NCBI RefSeq assembly: GCF_900102465.1
Contig: NZ_FNBW01000012.1
Coordinates: forward strand, 62,001 to 126,000
Source: Thalassobaculum litoreum DSM 18839
Lineage (GTDB): Bacteria > Pseudomonadota > Alphaproteobacteria > Thalassobaculales > Thalassobaculaceae
Length of the DNA stretch: 64,000 bases
Direction: 5' to 3'
Position numbers and translations under genes: made by a program. Below are positions 16,590-24,525 of this stretch, piece after piece. Under the pieces are notes generated by a model that was not told where the DNA came from, searched no databases, and worked only from the letters and a program-made list of their open reading frames with translations. How positions within the stretch are numbered: position 1 is the stretch's first letter; the number at the start of each line of letters is the position of its first letter.

Positions 16590-17699
16590 ATGACCGTCCA
16601 GATGACCGCGACCACGGCACAGGCCCGTAACCCGATGGACGACGACGACCGCTACCGGGTCGTCGTCGCCCGCGACAAATCCTTCGACGGCGCCTTCATC
16701 GTGGCGGTGCGCACGACCGGCGTGTACTGCCGGCCCTACTGCCCGTCGCGCACGCCGAAGCGCGAGAACGTCTCGTTCTTCCAGACGCCGGAGCAGGCGC
16801 GCACCGCCGGCTATCGGGCCTGCCGCCGCTGCAAGCCGGACGAGTCCGCCGCCCCGGATCCGCGCCTGGACGCGGTGCGGGCCGCCTGTCGGGCGATCGA
16901 GAGTGCCGAGGACGAATGCCCGAGCCTGGAGGCGCTGGGTGCCGCGGCGGGTCTGAGCCCGTTCCACCTGCAGCGCAGCTTCAAGGCGGTGATGGGCATC
17001 AGCCCGCGCCAGTACTGGGACGCGCGCCGGCTCGGCAAGCTGAAACAGAACCTGAAGTCGGGAGAGGGCGTGGCCATGGCGCTGTACGGCGCCGGCTACG
17101 GCTCCTCCAGCCGGCTCTACGAGAAGGCGGGGGCGCAGTTGGGCATGACACCGGCTAGCTACGGCAAGGGCGGCGAGGGGGCGGTGATCGCCTATGCCTT
17201 CGCCGATACGGCGCTGGGACGGGTGATCGTCGGGGCGACCAAGACCGGAATCTGCTTCGTCGGCATCGGCGACAGCGACGAGTCGCTGGTCGACGAACTA
17301 CGCGGCGATTTTCCTAATGCGACACTTGCCGCCGATCCGGGCGGGCTGGGCGAGAGCCTGGGCGAGGTCGCCGGCATGCTGGAGGGGCGCGAGCCCCATG
17401 CCGATCTGCCGCTCGACATCCGTGGTACCGCCTTCCAGCGCCAGGTCTGGCAGGCGCTCACCGACATCCCCATGGGCGAGACCCGAACTTATGCGGACCT
17501 GGCGGCGGCCATCGGCAAGCCCAAGGCGATCCGGGCGGTCGGCAGCGCCTGCGCCAACAACCCGGTCTCGCTGATCGTGCCCTGCCACCGGGCGATCGGC
17601 ACCGACGGTACCCTGCGCGGCTACCGCTGGGGGCTGGAGCGAAAACGAAAGCTCATCGACACGGAGGTCCGGGCGGCGGACCGGGCGGCGGAGAAATAG
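16590..17699 (+). CDS. ada: Ada: methylphosphotriester/O6-methylguanine methyltransferase and regulator
   Basis: Ada repairs alkylated DNA by moving methyl groups to its own cysteines and then activates the adaptive response. The N-terminal zinc domain has Cys47, Cys51, Cys78 and Cys81 (VYCRPYCPSR, YRACRRC); Cys47 aligns with the phosphotriester acceptor. An AraC-type helix-turn-helix follows (LGAAAGLSPFHLQRSFKAV, VMGISPRQYWDARR). The C-terminal methyltransferase domain has the acceptor Cys332 in VPCHRAIG. The 369 residues match full-length Ada. No alkA or alkB is adjacent. Confidence 0.95.
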   Translation: MTVQMTATTAQARNPMDDDDRYRVVVARDKSFDGAFIVAVRTTGVYCRPYCPSRTPKRENVSFFQTPEQARTAGYRACRRCKPDESAAPDPRLDAVRAACRAIESAEDECPSLEALGAAAGLSPFHLQRSFKAVMGISPRQYWDARRLGKLKQNLKSGEGVAMALYGAGYGSSSRLYEKAGAQLGMTPASYGKGGEGAVIAYAFADTALGRVIVGATKTGICFVGIGDSDESLVDELRGDFPNATLAADPGGLGESLGEVAGMLEGREPHADLPLDIRGTAFQRQVWQALTDIPMGETRTYADLAAAIGKPKAIRAVGSACANNPVSLIVPCHRAIGTDGTLRGYRWGLERKRKLIDTEVRAADRAAEK

Positions 17700-17758
17700 G
17701 CGCGCGGGCGCCGGCTCGGTCATCCTCCCCATCTTCCCGCATCTTCCCGCACTTTTTC

Positions 17759-17873
17759 CGTCTTCCCGGCCTCGCGCCGGGACCGAGGGTGACGCTTGCC
17801 GGAGCGTTGCGGAATAATGCCCGGATGCTCCAGCGGTTCTTCTCCTGGATCCCGGCGCAAGGCCGGGAAGACG
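17759..17873. repeat. Dispersed inverted-repeat element (copy C)
   Basis: Outer arms CGTCTTCCCGGCC and GGCCGGGAAGACG are perfectly complementary over 13 bases. The interior contains GCCGGAGCGTTGCGGAATAA, which recurs in the neighbouring copy D. It lies after ada. Confidence 0.85.
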
Positions 17874-17931
17874 AAAAGGGCCCCCTGTTACCCGCCGACC
17901 TCTGGACCGCCTCCTCTCCTCTTTCTCTGTT

Positions 17932-18071
17932 TTCCCGTCGCGGATTAAATCCGGGATTGCACCAGGATCCAGGGTGACGCCTGCCGGGGCGTTGCGGAAT
18001 AATCGCCGGACGCTCCAGCGGCCCCCTTCCCTCGGTCCCGGCGCAATCCCGGATTTAATCCGCGACGGGAA
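17932..18071. repeat. Dispersed inverted-repeat element (copy D), 29-bp arms
   Basis: The ends form a perfect 29-bp inverted repeat; it starts TTCCCGTCGCGGATTAAATC and its mirror ends GATTTAATCCGCGACGGGAA. Its interior is a diverged copy of the interior of copy C, 60 bases away. Arms this long and exact imply recent duplication, strong selection for folding, or gene conversion between the arms. Confidence 0.9.
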
Positions 18072-18125
18072 GACGAAAAGAGGGAGCGAGCGGAAACCGC
18101 GAAACCCCAAGGGAAGGAACCGCCC

Positions 18126-18554
18126 ATGTCCACCGAACCCGCCACCGTCGTCATGGTCGAATACGAGAACGCCTCGGACGAGGTCCGCGCGGTGTTCGAC
18201 GACATCATGGCGACCAAGGGCATCGGCTTCGTGCCGAATGCCTGGAAGGTCTTCGCCTTCCATCCGCCGACCCTGAAGCGGCTGTGGTACGGGCTGAAGG
18301 AGGTGATGGCGCCGGGCGCGCTCGACCCGAAATTCAAGGAGATGATCGCCGTGGCGGTCTCCGTCACCAACGGCTGCGACTACTGCACCCGGAGCCATAC
18401 GGGCGCCGCCCGCAAGCTCGGCATGTCCGACGCGGAGTATGGCGAACTGCTGGCCGTGGTCGGCATTTTCAACCAGACCAATGCTTTAGCGGAGGCGTAC
18501 AAGATCCCGGTGGACGACGTGTTCATGCGCCCCTGGTCGGATCAGGACGGTTGA
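18126..18554 (+). CDS. Carboxymuconolactone decarboxylase / AhpD-like protein
   Basis: A 142-residue protein of the carboxymuconolactone decarboxylase fold. The segment TNGCDYCTRSHTG has Cys84, Cys87 and His91, the C-x-x-C-x-x-x-H signature of the AhpD-like peroxidase-related branch rather than true carboxymuconolactone decarboxylase. Such proteins act in thiol-dependent peroxide defence or remain uncharacterised. Start ATG follows AAGGAACCGCCC. It stands between repeat clusters and is convergent with the nitroreductase gene. Confidence 0.85.
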   Translation: MSTEPATVVMVEYENASDEVRAVFDDIMATKGIGFVPNAWKVFAFHPPTLKRLWYGLKEVMAPGALDPKFKEMIAVAVSVTNGCDYCTRSHTGAARKLGMSDAEYGELLAVVGIFNQTNALAEAYKIPVDDVFMRPWSDQDG

Positions 18555-18580
18555 GGCGGCAACTCTCTATCACCCACGCC

Positions 18581-18609
18581 CGTCATCCCGTAACGAGTTC
18601 GGGATGACG
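18581..18609. repeat. Short inverted repeat (copy E)
   Basis: CGTCATCCCG and CGGGATGACG are perfectly complementary over 10 bases around a 9-base loop. This is a minimal form of the dispersed family, placed between two converging genes. It may act as a bidirectional transcript end, though T-runs are absent. Confidence 0.75.
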
Positions 18610-18629
18610 GGCAGGGGGAACACTCCCCC

Positions 18630-19481
18630 TCAACCCAGATTGAACTTTTTCGACCTCAGGAACGCCGCCAGGTTCTTGCGCTGGGGCACCGCGTATTGCC
18701 GGGCCTTGTCGTCGGACCAGCCGTAGAAGTCCGGCGCGCCGAACTCCTCGACCATCCGGTACTTCTCCTTCGGCGTGGAGAACTTGGCGTCGCGCCGCCG
18801 GTCGTAGGCGTCGATCTCCGCCAGCACGTCGCCGTCGTCGTAGCGGTCGGAATGCACGGTCACGCTCGGCGGCAGGCGCAGGCTGACCCAGCCCTCGCGC
18901 TCCGGGAAGCCCAGCCCCATGCCGACGAACGGAAACACGTAGTCCGGCAGTCCCAGGACCTCCGACGCCGCCTCGATCTTGTTGCGGATCACGCTGATCG
19001 GGCAGCAGCCGAGCCCGAGTGCTTCGGCGGCGCGGATGAAGGTCGCCATGACGATGGCGGCGTCTCCCGCGCAGTTCAGGAACGCGTCCAGGTGGTCGTT
19101 GGGATAGGGCGTGCCCTTGGCCTCGGCGATCTTGTGGATGCGCCGGTTGTCGCCGCAGAACACAAGCAGGCATGGGGCGGCGGTGACCCAGGGGTCGTTG
19201 ATCTGCTCGTTCAGCGCCCGGCGGATCTCCGGATCCTTGACCACGATCACCGAGCATTGCTGCAGGTCGGACTTGGCGGGCGCGGAGAAGGCACCGGCGA
19301 GCGCGATGCGCAGCAGCTCGTCGGGAACCGGCTGGTCCGTGTAGCGGCGGTGGCTGCGGTGGTTCAGGATCGCGGCGATCTCGCCCTCGGCCGGCATGTC
19401 GCGCCCGTCCTCGGTCGGCAGGCCGAACCGGTCCTCGATCAGATCGCTGATCGTCTTCCCTGCGGTCTTGTTCTCGGTCAT
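18630..19481 (-). CDS. Nitroreductase-family FMN oxidoreductase
   Basis: A 283-residue flavoprotein of the nitroreductase superfamily, which uses NAD(P)H to reduce nitro groups, quinones or enones. The N-terminal RSHRRYTDQPV supplies FMN-phosphate contacts; SAPAKSDLQQCSV, DAAIVMATFIRAAEALGLGCC and PEREGWVSLRLPPSV-like segments complete the fold. It is longer than small nitroreductases because of a C-terminal tail of about 60 residues rich in charge (RRRDAKFSTPKEKYR), similar to NfsA/FRP-type enzymes in size. Substrate unknown. Confidence 0.86.
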   Translation of the reverse strand: MTENKTAGKTISDLIEDRFGLPTEDGRDMPAEGEIAAILNHRSHRRYTDQPVPDELLRIALAGAFSAPAKSDLQQCSVIVVKDPEIRRALNEQINDPWVTAAPCLLVFCGDNRRIHKIAEAKGTPYPNDHLDAFLNCAGDAAIVMATFIRAAEALGLGCCPISVIRNKIEAASEVLGLPDYVFPFVGMGLGFPEREGWVSLRLPPSVTVHSDRYDDGDVLAEIDAYDRRRDAKFSTPKEKYRMVEEFGAPDFYGWSDDKARQYAVPQRKNLAAFLRSKKFNLG

Positions 19482-19553
19482 GCGGCCCCCGGCGTGCTGG
19501 TGAGGGGCGCATCATGGCCGAGGGAACGCACCCCCGGCCACTCCCTATCTGCC

Positions 19554-21239
19554 CTATTCGCTCTTCACCGTCTCGCGCGCCTGATAGGCGACCCGGCGGG
19601 TCAGCTTGCGCTTGAAGGGCTCGTTGAGGAACCGGTTCAGCGCGGCGGCCAGGTCCGGGACCCAGGACGCGTGCGGGGCGGCCTCGATCTCCTCGCGCAC
19701 CGCGCAGGTCATCTTCACGAGGTGGGCGGATACGATGAATTCCGGGTTGCCGTGATCGATCACCGCGCGGGCACAGTCCTCGACGAAAGCCCGGGGGGCT
19801 GTGACACGCCAGCGCTCCACCGGATAGGCCGGGTCGACATAGCCGGCGTTGCGGCCCAGGAAACAGGCGGTCTGCAGCAGCACATCGGGAGCGAGGGCCG
19901 GGTGCCGGGCCATGATCCGCCGCCCGGCATTGGCGAAGGTGATGGCATGGCTGAAGTCGAGCCGGCCGACATTGCGGCTGATCGGCTGTTCCGCCCGGGT
20001 GGCGTAGACCGGATCGGCATGGAGCAGCTGCCACGCCGCCGCAGCCATCACCGCGTCGTAGCAGCGCTGCGGATCGGCGCTGCCGGCCGATACCCGCTCC
20101 AGCGCCTTGGCGACCGACACGCGGCACAGGTCGGCCGGCTTCACCGGGCTGCGGCCGCGCCCGGTCCAGCCGTCGCGGGCCGGGCGGTAGGCCTTGAATT
20201 CCGGGATCAGGTCCTCGCGCCGGCCATAGATCAGGGCGCGGACCAGCAGCAGCGCCAGCGGCTCCGCCACCGACCCGCCATCGGCGTGCTCCGGCATGTC
20301 GTTGGCCCCGTCCAGCCGCTGCACCGCCTCGCGGGTCTTCTCCACATAGATCACCGAATGGCCGAAATCCTGGTAGTGCGCCAGGGCCGCCCGGCACAGG
20401 CCACGGTCGATCCGCGACCAGCCGCCCGCCGCCAGCCCGCCGCGCGCCAGCCGGATCGCCCGGCCCTCGTCCTCCGCCTCCACGGCGGCGACGAAGGCCT
20501 CCTCGTCCCAGGCCTCTGCGCCGTCGGCATAGGGATAGGAATCCTCGCGCAGGCTGTCGTCGACCAGATGGGCGACGATCTCGGTGACGCAGACCAGCCG
20601 GTCGACCGGATCGTCCTGTTCGTCGGCCAGGGCCAGCCAGTCGGCCAGCGCCGCATGGGCGTGGGTCATGCCCCACTGGAAGCGGTCATGGGTCCAGCGG
20701 ATCGCCGCCCGCACCCCCAGGCGCGGATCGACCCCCGCCGCCTCGATCCGGGCGAGGTCGCGGGCGATGCGGTCGTCGCTCGGATCGCGGAACCCGTCGC
20801 GCAGGCCGGCCAGCGCCCGCGAGATCCGCTGCGAGGCGGGCGGGTCGGCGATGTCGATCCAGACGGTGCCGTCCCTGATCTCGCTGGGGAAGACCCGTAC
20901 CGCCTCGCCGCCGCCGATCACCGCCCCGGTCGCCAGGTCGAATTTCCAGTTATGCCAGTTGCAGGTCAGCGTGCAGGGCGCGTCCCCGGTGCTCTCGGAC
21001 AGCGTGCTCTCGGACAGCGTGCCCTCGGACAGCGTGCCCTCGGACAGCGGATAGCCCTGGTGCGGGCAGCGGTTGGCGATGGCGCGCACGCCGCCGGCCG
21101 TGTCGAACAGCGCGATCTGCCGGCCCTCCCGCTTCACCAGGGCGCGCCCCTTGCGCTGCAGATCGGCCAGCGGCAGGGCCTCGACCCAGATCGGCGCGGG
21201 GGCGGTTTCGGTCGGGCGGTCGTCAAAGGCAACGGACAT
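19554..21239 (-). CDS. Rieske [2Fe-2S] protein with large C-terminal domain
   Basis: A 561-residue protein. Residues about 17-115 form a Rieske domain with ligands Cys58-x-His60 (RCPHQGYPL) and Cys93-x-x-His96 (TCNWHNWKF). The remainder, about 440 residues, is mainly helical with no recognised catalytic site. An expansion of four pentapeptides (LSEGT, LSEGT, LSEST, LSEST) lies between the two ligand pairs, making the spacing about 32 residues against roughly 15-20 in most Rieske proteins. AAGGAGGAGG precedes ATG 21239, giving a strong start. Electron transfer to an unknown partner or the C-terminal domain is inferred. Confidence 0.82.
   Translation of the reverse strand: MSVAFDDRPTETAPAPIWVEALPLADLQRKGRALVKREGRQIALFDTAGGVRAIANRCPHQGYPLSEGTLSEGTLSESTLSESTGDAPCTLTCNWHNWKFDLATGAVIGGGEAVRVFPSEIRDGTVWIDIADPPASQRISRALAGLRDGFRDPSDDRIARDLARIEAAGVDPRLGVRAAIRWTHDRFQWGMTHAHAALADWLALADEQDDPVDRLVCVTEIVAHLVDDSLREDSYPYADGAEAWDEEAFVAAVEAEDEGRAIRLARGGLAAGGWSRIDRGLCRAALAHYQDFGHSVIYVEKTREAVQRLDGANDMPEHADGGSVAEPLALLLVRALIYGRREDLIPEFKAYRPARDGWTGRGRSPVKPADLCRVSVAKALERVSAGSADPQRCYDAVMAAAAWQLLHADPVYATRAEQPISRNVGRLDFSHAITFANAGRRIMARHPALAPDVLLQTACFLGRNAGYVDPAYPVERWRVTAPRAFVEDCARAVIDHGNPEFIVSAHLVKMTCAVREEIEAAPHASWVPDLAAALNRFLNEPFKRKLTRRVAYQARETVKSE
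20989..21048. repeat. Four 15-bp tandem repeats inside the Rieske gene
   Basis: Two copies of GTGCTCTCGGACAGC are followed by two of GTGCCCTCGGACAGC, in phase with the codons and encoding the LSEST/LSEGT pentapeptides on the minus strand. Such arrays can gain or lose units by slippage without breaking the frame. Confidence 0.95.
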
Positions 21240-21317
21240 GCGGGCCTCCTCCTTACGGCGACCCTTTCAGACAGGGCCGTTCCAGGATGATCGCGCTGTC
21301 GGTTTATTAAAGCAAGT

Positions 21318-21656
21318 CTAATCTTGTTTAAAATACTCGCCCGAGCGCGACCGGCTGGCGGGGCGTCCCGGATTACGGCCGCCGAGGAAGAACAGCACGG
21401 CGAGCCCGCCGGTGACCGCGAAGGCCGGCCAGGTCAGGATCGTCGAGATCACCGGGTGCCACAGGAACTGGCTGACATGGCGCGAGATTCCGGCCTCGGC
21501 GAGCTGCAGGGAGGTCGGGTGCAGGGTGAACCAAACGAACCCGGTGGAGAGCGGCTGGAAGAGGCCCTGGTCGACCAGCTGGTAGAGGTCCCGGGTCAGG
21601 AAGGCTGCGGCGAGGGCGGCGAACAGCCAGCCGAGACAGCGCAGGAGGGTACGCAT
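21318..21656 (-). CDS. Small membrane protein of unknown function
   Basis: A 112-residue protein with an N-terminal hydrophobic helix (LGWLFAALAAAFLTRDLY), an amphipathic middle (FTLHPTSLQLAE) and a second helix (TWPAFAVTGGLAVLFFLGG), ending in a basic tail. The LTRDLYQLVDQG and FVWFTLHPTSL motifs recall small alphaproteobacterial membrane proteins that I cannot name. It is monocistronic and lies between the Rieske gene and tRNA-Ser, just left of the island. Confidence 0.7.
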   Translation of the reverse strand: MRTLLRCLGWLFAALAAAFLTRDLYQLVDQGLFQPLSTGFVWFTLHPTSLQLAEAGISRHVSQFLWHPVISTILTWPAFAVTGGLAVLFFLGGRNPGRPASRSRSGEYFKQD

Positions 21657-21827
21657 GAAGTCACCTGTGGTTTGGTGCCGCGGCCATCCGCAGTAGTCAT
21701 TCGCAGTTCCGGGGGCCGCGCCTGCGCCGGGAACCCGGATCTTAACCCCTTACGGCATCAGGCGAAAGAACACCTGCATGAGGGCGTTGCAAAGCGGCGC
21801 AAGCTCTATTACGTTCCCGCCTCCTCA

Positions 21828-21917
21828 GGAGGGGTGGCCGAGTGGTTGAAGGCGCACGCCTGGAAAGTGTGTAGGGGCGAAAGTCTCTCGCGGGTTCGAA
21901 TCCCGCTCCCTCCGCCA
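21828..21917 (+). tRNA. tRNA-Ser (anticodon GGA)
   Basis: A 90-base class II tRNA: acceptor GGAGGGG pairs with TCCCTCC (last pair G-U), D-arm GGCCGAGTGG, anticodon loop CTGGAAA with GGA, a long variable arm (GTAGGGGCGAAAGTCTCTC) and T-arm GCGGGTTCGAATCCCGC, followed by G and an encoded CCA. It reads UCC/UCU. Its 3' end is the integration site of the downstream island, and the gene stays intact after insertion. Confidence 0.97.
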
Positions 21918-21919
21918 TA
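21901..21919 (+). other. attL (19-bp direct repeat, tRNA 3' end)
   Basis: TCCCGCTCCCTCCGCCATA, covering the 3' T-arm, acceptor strand and CCA of tRNA-Ser plus two bases. It is identical to the copy at the far end; the bases on either side differ, so the match is exactly 19 bases. Confidence 0.93.
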
Positions 21920-21955
21920 TCCCCTAACTATCTGATTATAAGGAGATTTCTCTGC

Positions 21956-23287
21956 ATGCCCCGGCGCGGCGATGTACCAGATCGGTACAACTCCGAGCGT
22001 GGAGACGGCGAGATGGGCTCCGAGTATCTGAAGCAGCGCGGCCGGACCTGGTACGTGCGTGTTCCTGTTCCGAAGCACCTCCAGCGACCACAGGGCCCAA
22101 GAGAGGTTGTTCGTTCCCTAAAAACCCGCAGCAAGGCCGAGGCTCAGCGTCTGCGGTGGCCTGTTATCGCCGAGATCATGGACAGCTTTGACCGTCAGCA
22201 GCGATTGCCTGACACGGAGAAAGCTTTGGAGTTCGCCCTGCGACTTCAGGAGCCCATGGACTGCGTAGAGCGCGAGAACCTTGAACTCCAGGTCTACGAA
22301 CATGCCGAGGGCATCGAGGAAGACGCTGGACTGCCAAGGGCAAAGCGTTGGTTTGACGTCGCGGTGGGGAAGGGCGTTCCGGTCTCATACGTTCTGGCGA
22401 AGTTTTTGGCCGACCGTATCGGCGACCTGAACGAGCAGACCGCAGGTCAGTACCAAAGCGATATCGACGAATTCATCGCACATTCCGGCGACCATATTCT
22501 CAGTGACGTGAGCCGCAGAACGGCTGGGGCATATGTGTCAGACCATTTGACCGCGCCCCGGTCTAACGGCAAACGGCTCGCTGGTAAGACACTAAACCGA
22601 AAAGTCTCTGCCCTCTCCGCTCTTTGGAAGTGGGCTCTGAGGCGGGGCTTCGCCGAGGATAACCCCTGGAGTGATCAGGGCCGCAGCAAGGCCTTCATCG
22701 AAAAGGAGCAGCGGCGGAAACCTCTCCGTCCGTTCTCGCCAGAGGAACTGAGGAAGATCATTGAGCCAGGGCCGGAGGACAAGGTATTACGCGACCTCAT
22801 CTGGATCAGCTTGTTCACTGGGGCGCGGATCGAAGAAATTTGTGCGCTTCGCCCCGGGGATGTCCAAGATGGTTGGTTCCATATCCGGGACGGCAAAACC
22901 AAGTCAGCGGATCGCTGGCTCCCGATACCCGAGCCAATAACGTCCATCTTTGAACTTCGGGCTCGAAACGAGGGCTGGCTGTTCCCCGACGTGAAGCCCG
23001 GTAGGCGCGGAAAGAAGCGCTCCCACAATGTCGACAAGCGGGTCAATCGGTGGCTAGTTAAGGCCCTGGAAGACCCGGATGCCCAGGCCTTCCACTCGTT
23101 CCGCCGATCCTACGCTACTGCCTGCGAGCATGTCGGCCTTCACCCTGATACGTGGGCGGAGCTAATGGGGCATAAAAAGCAGACCCTAGCGGCGTCGCTG
23201 TACTCTGGGGGGCAGTCTCACGAGCAGTTATGTAATGCCGAAAAAAAAGTGTCAGATTACATATTGGTCAATTGGCTGCATTTGTAG
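21956..23287 (+). CDS. Tyrosine recombinase / site-specific integrase
   Basis: A 443-residue integrase that would insert and excise the island at tRNA-Ser. The N-terminal part resembles the DUF6538-type start (YLKQRGRTWYVRVPVPKHL), followed by a SAM-like core-binding domain (about 135-230) and the catalytic domain. The catalytic set is visible: Arg291 (TGARIEEI), His380 and Arg383 (HSFRRSYA), His406 (LMGHKK) and Tyr416 (SLYSGG). ATG 21956 has AAGGAG 10 bases upstream; ATG 22013, with GGAGA, matches family N-termini and is an alternative. It begins 39 bases after the tRNA, the usual layout. Confidence 0.94.
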   Translation: MPRRGDVPDRYNSERGDGEMGSEYLKQRGRTWYVRVPVPKHLQRPQGPREVVRSLKTRSKAEAQRLRWPVIAEIMDSFDRQQRLPDTEKALEFALRLQEPMDCVERENLELQVYEHAEGIEEDAGLPRAKRWFDVAVGKGVPVSYVLAKFLADRIGDLNEQTAGQYQSDIDEFIAHSGDHILSDVSRRTAGAYVSDHLTAPRSNGKRLAGKTLNRKVSALSALWKWALRRGFAEDNPWSDQGRSKAFIEKEQRRKPLRPFSPEELRKIIEPGPEDKVLRDLIWISLFTGARIEEICALRPGDVQDGWFHIRDGKTKSADRWLPIPEPITSIFELRARNEGWLFPDVKPGRRGKKRSHNVDKRVNRWLVKALEDPDAQAFHSFRRSYATACEHVGLHPDTWAELMGHKKQTLAASLYSGGQSHEQLCNAEKKVSDYILVNWLHL

Positions 23288-23354
23288 TAGTTCAGATAAA
23301 CCCAAGGCTCCGTAGATAGGGATTGATTTAGAAGGATCGTTGAACTCAATCTCT

Positions 23355-24455
23355 TCAGTCGTATGCTTCAACATTCCGCTTGAAAGTAAGCGGTGATACC
23401 GCACCCCAACCGTCCCGCGCCGGCATATTGTTACGATATCGCAAGGCGCCCTCTTTCGTTGTTGTCGGCGCCACGCCCCTGCGAAGCAATGCATTCACGA
23501 CCACCTGCCTCGGATGCTTTAGATCGTCAGGTGCCGAGGAGACTATACATTTGATTTCTCGCTCTGTTCCCTCAGAAACGGGCGGGCCAATGAAGTAGTT
23601 CAGCGCCTGAGGGGAAACATTGTTTCGGCTACCATGGTGGGGAATTTGAAAGAGCCATAAGTCGTCGCCGACAGCCAAACCGTTTTCGTTTGAGTATCGT
23701 GCTACGGCTTCTAGCGCCTTTAAACCGGCATCCGCGGTCAGCAAAACTCCTCCGCGCGTTCCAACGCGACCATAGAGAACGACGCTGCTCTCATTCTCTG
23801 CCGAGGTCGTGCCGCCGTCCTTCAGCGTCTCCGTATGCCAGTCTTCGGGAACTAGCATCTCGGTTGCCGTAGCCACTCGTTTGCCAATTCCTTTAAGCCA
23901 ATGACCCAGGGTGGCGAGCAGCTCTCTATCAGGAGTTGGGGTCGCTCTGAACTGAGGCAGTAGCCCGTCATACATCGATCTTGTGGGAGACATGACCGTG
24001 AACAATCCGATCTGTCGCCCCTGAAAGGGTGCGTTGAGTTTGGTGCCTTGGGCAACCGCAAGCTCAATAAGTTGCGTGACGTTCGGGAAGGCTTGTCGCA
24101 GTGCTAATTGCAGGTTTTCAGGAAGCCAGCGGCGGCTCTTGAATAGGTGAATAATTTCCGGCGTGTGATACTCGGGGACATGGAGCCAAAGTTCTCCGAC
24201 CCTCATCTCGCTAAGGACTACCTTCAGACCGCTCAGGTGGTCGCCGTCAGGGTGAGTGCCTACGACAAAGTCTATGAAATCAGTATTATACCATCGTCGA
24301 ATGTGCTCGCAGATGTCGTGACCTGAAACTTCATAACCGCCGTCAACGACCATCACTCGCCAGCGGTCCACTGTGGCATCCCAATACCGCAGAACGATTG
24401 CGTCACCGCTCTTTGCGCCTGAGCCGACAGGTAAGAATTCTATTTCAATCTGCAT
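23355..24455 (-). CDS. ComEC-like metallo-beta-lactamase-fold hydrolase
   Basis: A 366-residue soluble hydrolase. GTHPDGDHLSGL carries the H-x-D-x-D-H metal motif (His68, Asp70, Asp72, His73), with LLTADAG and IPHHGSRNN supplying later ligands. The order (DGG, THPDGDH, SSVVL, LLTADA, PHHGS) is that of the ComEC/Rec2 MBL domain, here without membrane helices. ComEC itself degrades DNA during uptake; free-standing relatives occur in mobile elements and defence loci with unproven substrates, probably nucleic acids or nucleotides. AGGGGAGG precedes ATG. It is divergent from the membrane-protein gene with a 70-base shared promoter gap. Confidence 0.88.
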   Translation of the reverse strand: MQIEIEFLPVGSGAKSGDAIVLRYWDATVDRWRVMVVDGGYEVSGHDICEHIRRWYNTDFIDFVVGTHPDGDHLSGLKVVLSEMRVGELWLHVPEYHTPEIIHLFKSRRWLPENLQLALRQAFPNVTQLIELAVAQGTKLNAPFQGRQIGLFTVMSPTRSMYDGLLPQFRATPTPDRELLATLGHWLKGIGKRVATATEMLVPEDWHTETLKDGGTTSAENESSVVLYGRVGTRGGVLLTADAGLKALEAVARYSNENGLAVGDDLWLFQIPHHGSRNNVSPQALNYFIGPPVSEGTEREIKCIVSSAPDDLKHPRQVVVNALLRRGVAPTTTKEGALRYRNNMPARDGWGAVSPLTFKRNVEAYD

Positions 24456-24525
24456 TCCCCCCTCCCCTTGATACAGAAGCGCGTATTAGATACAGGACAT
24501 TTTCAATTATGGCAGTGTAGGCATT

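Larger units (their letters stand above)
17700..18125. other. Gene-free gap filled by two related repeats
   Basis: About 425 bases without a plausible gene. Most of it is two members of the dispersed inverted-repeat family (listed separately). Their interiors share a stretch of about 50 bases (GGGTGACGC, GCGTTGCGGAATAAT, GCTCCAGCGG), so they are diverged duplicates. A short direct duplication ATCTTCCCGC lies just before the first. Confidence 0.65.

Noticed and set aside
17700-18125. Possible CRISPR array from the repeated words
   Set aside because: There are just two long imperfect copies with internal symmetry, not regularly spaced short repeats with unique spacers, and no cas gene is near.
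21318-21656. Possible membership of the small membrane protein in the island
   Set aside because: It lies left of tRNA-Ser, outside the attachment repeats, and has the GC content of the chromosome.
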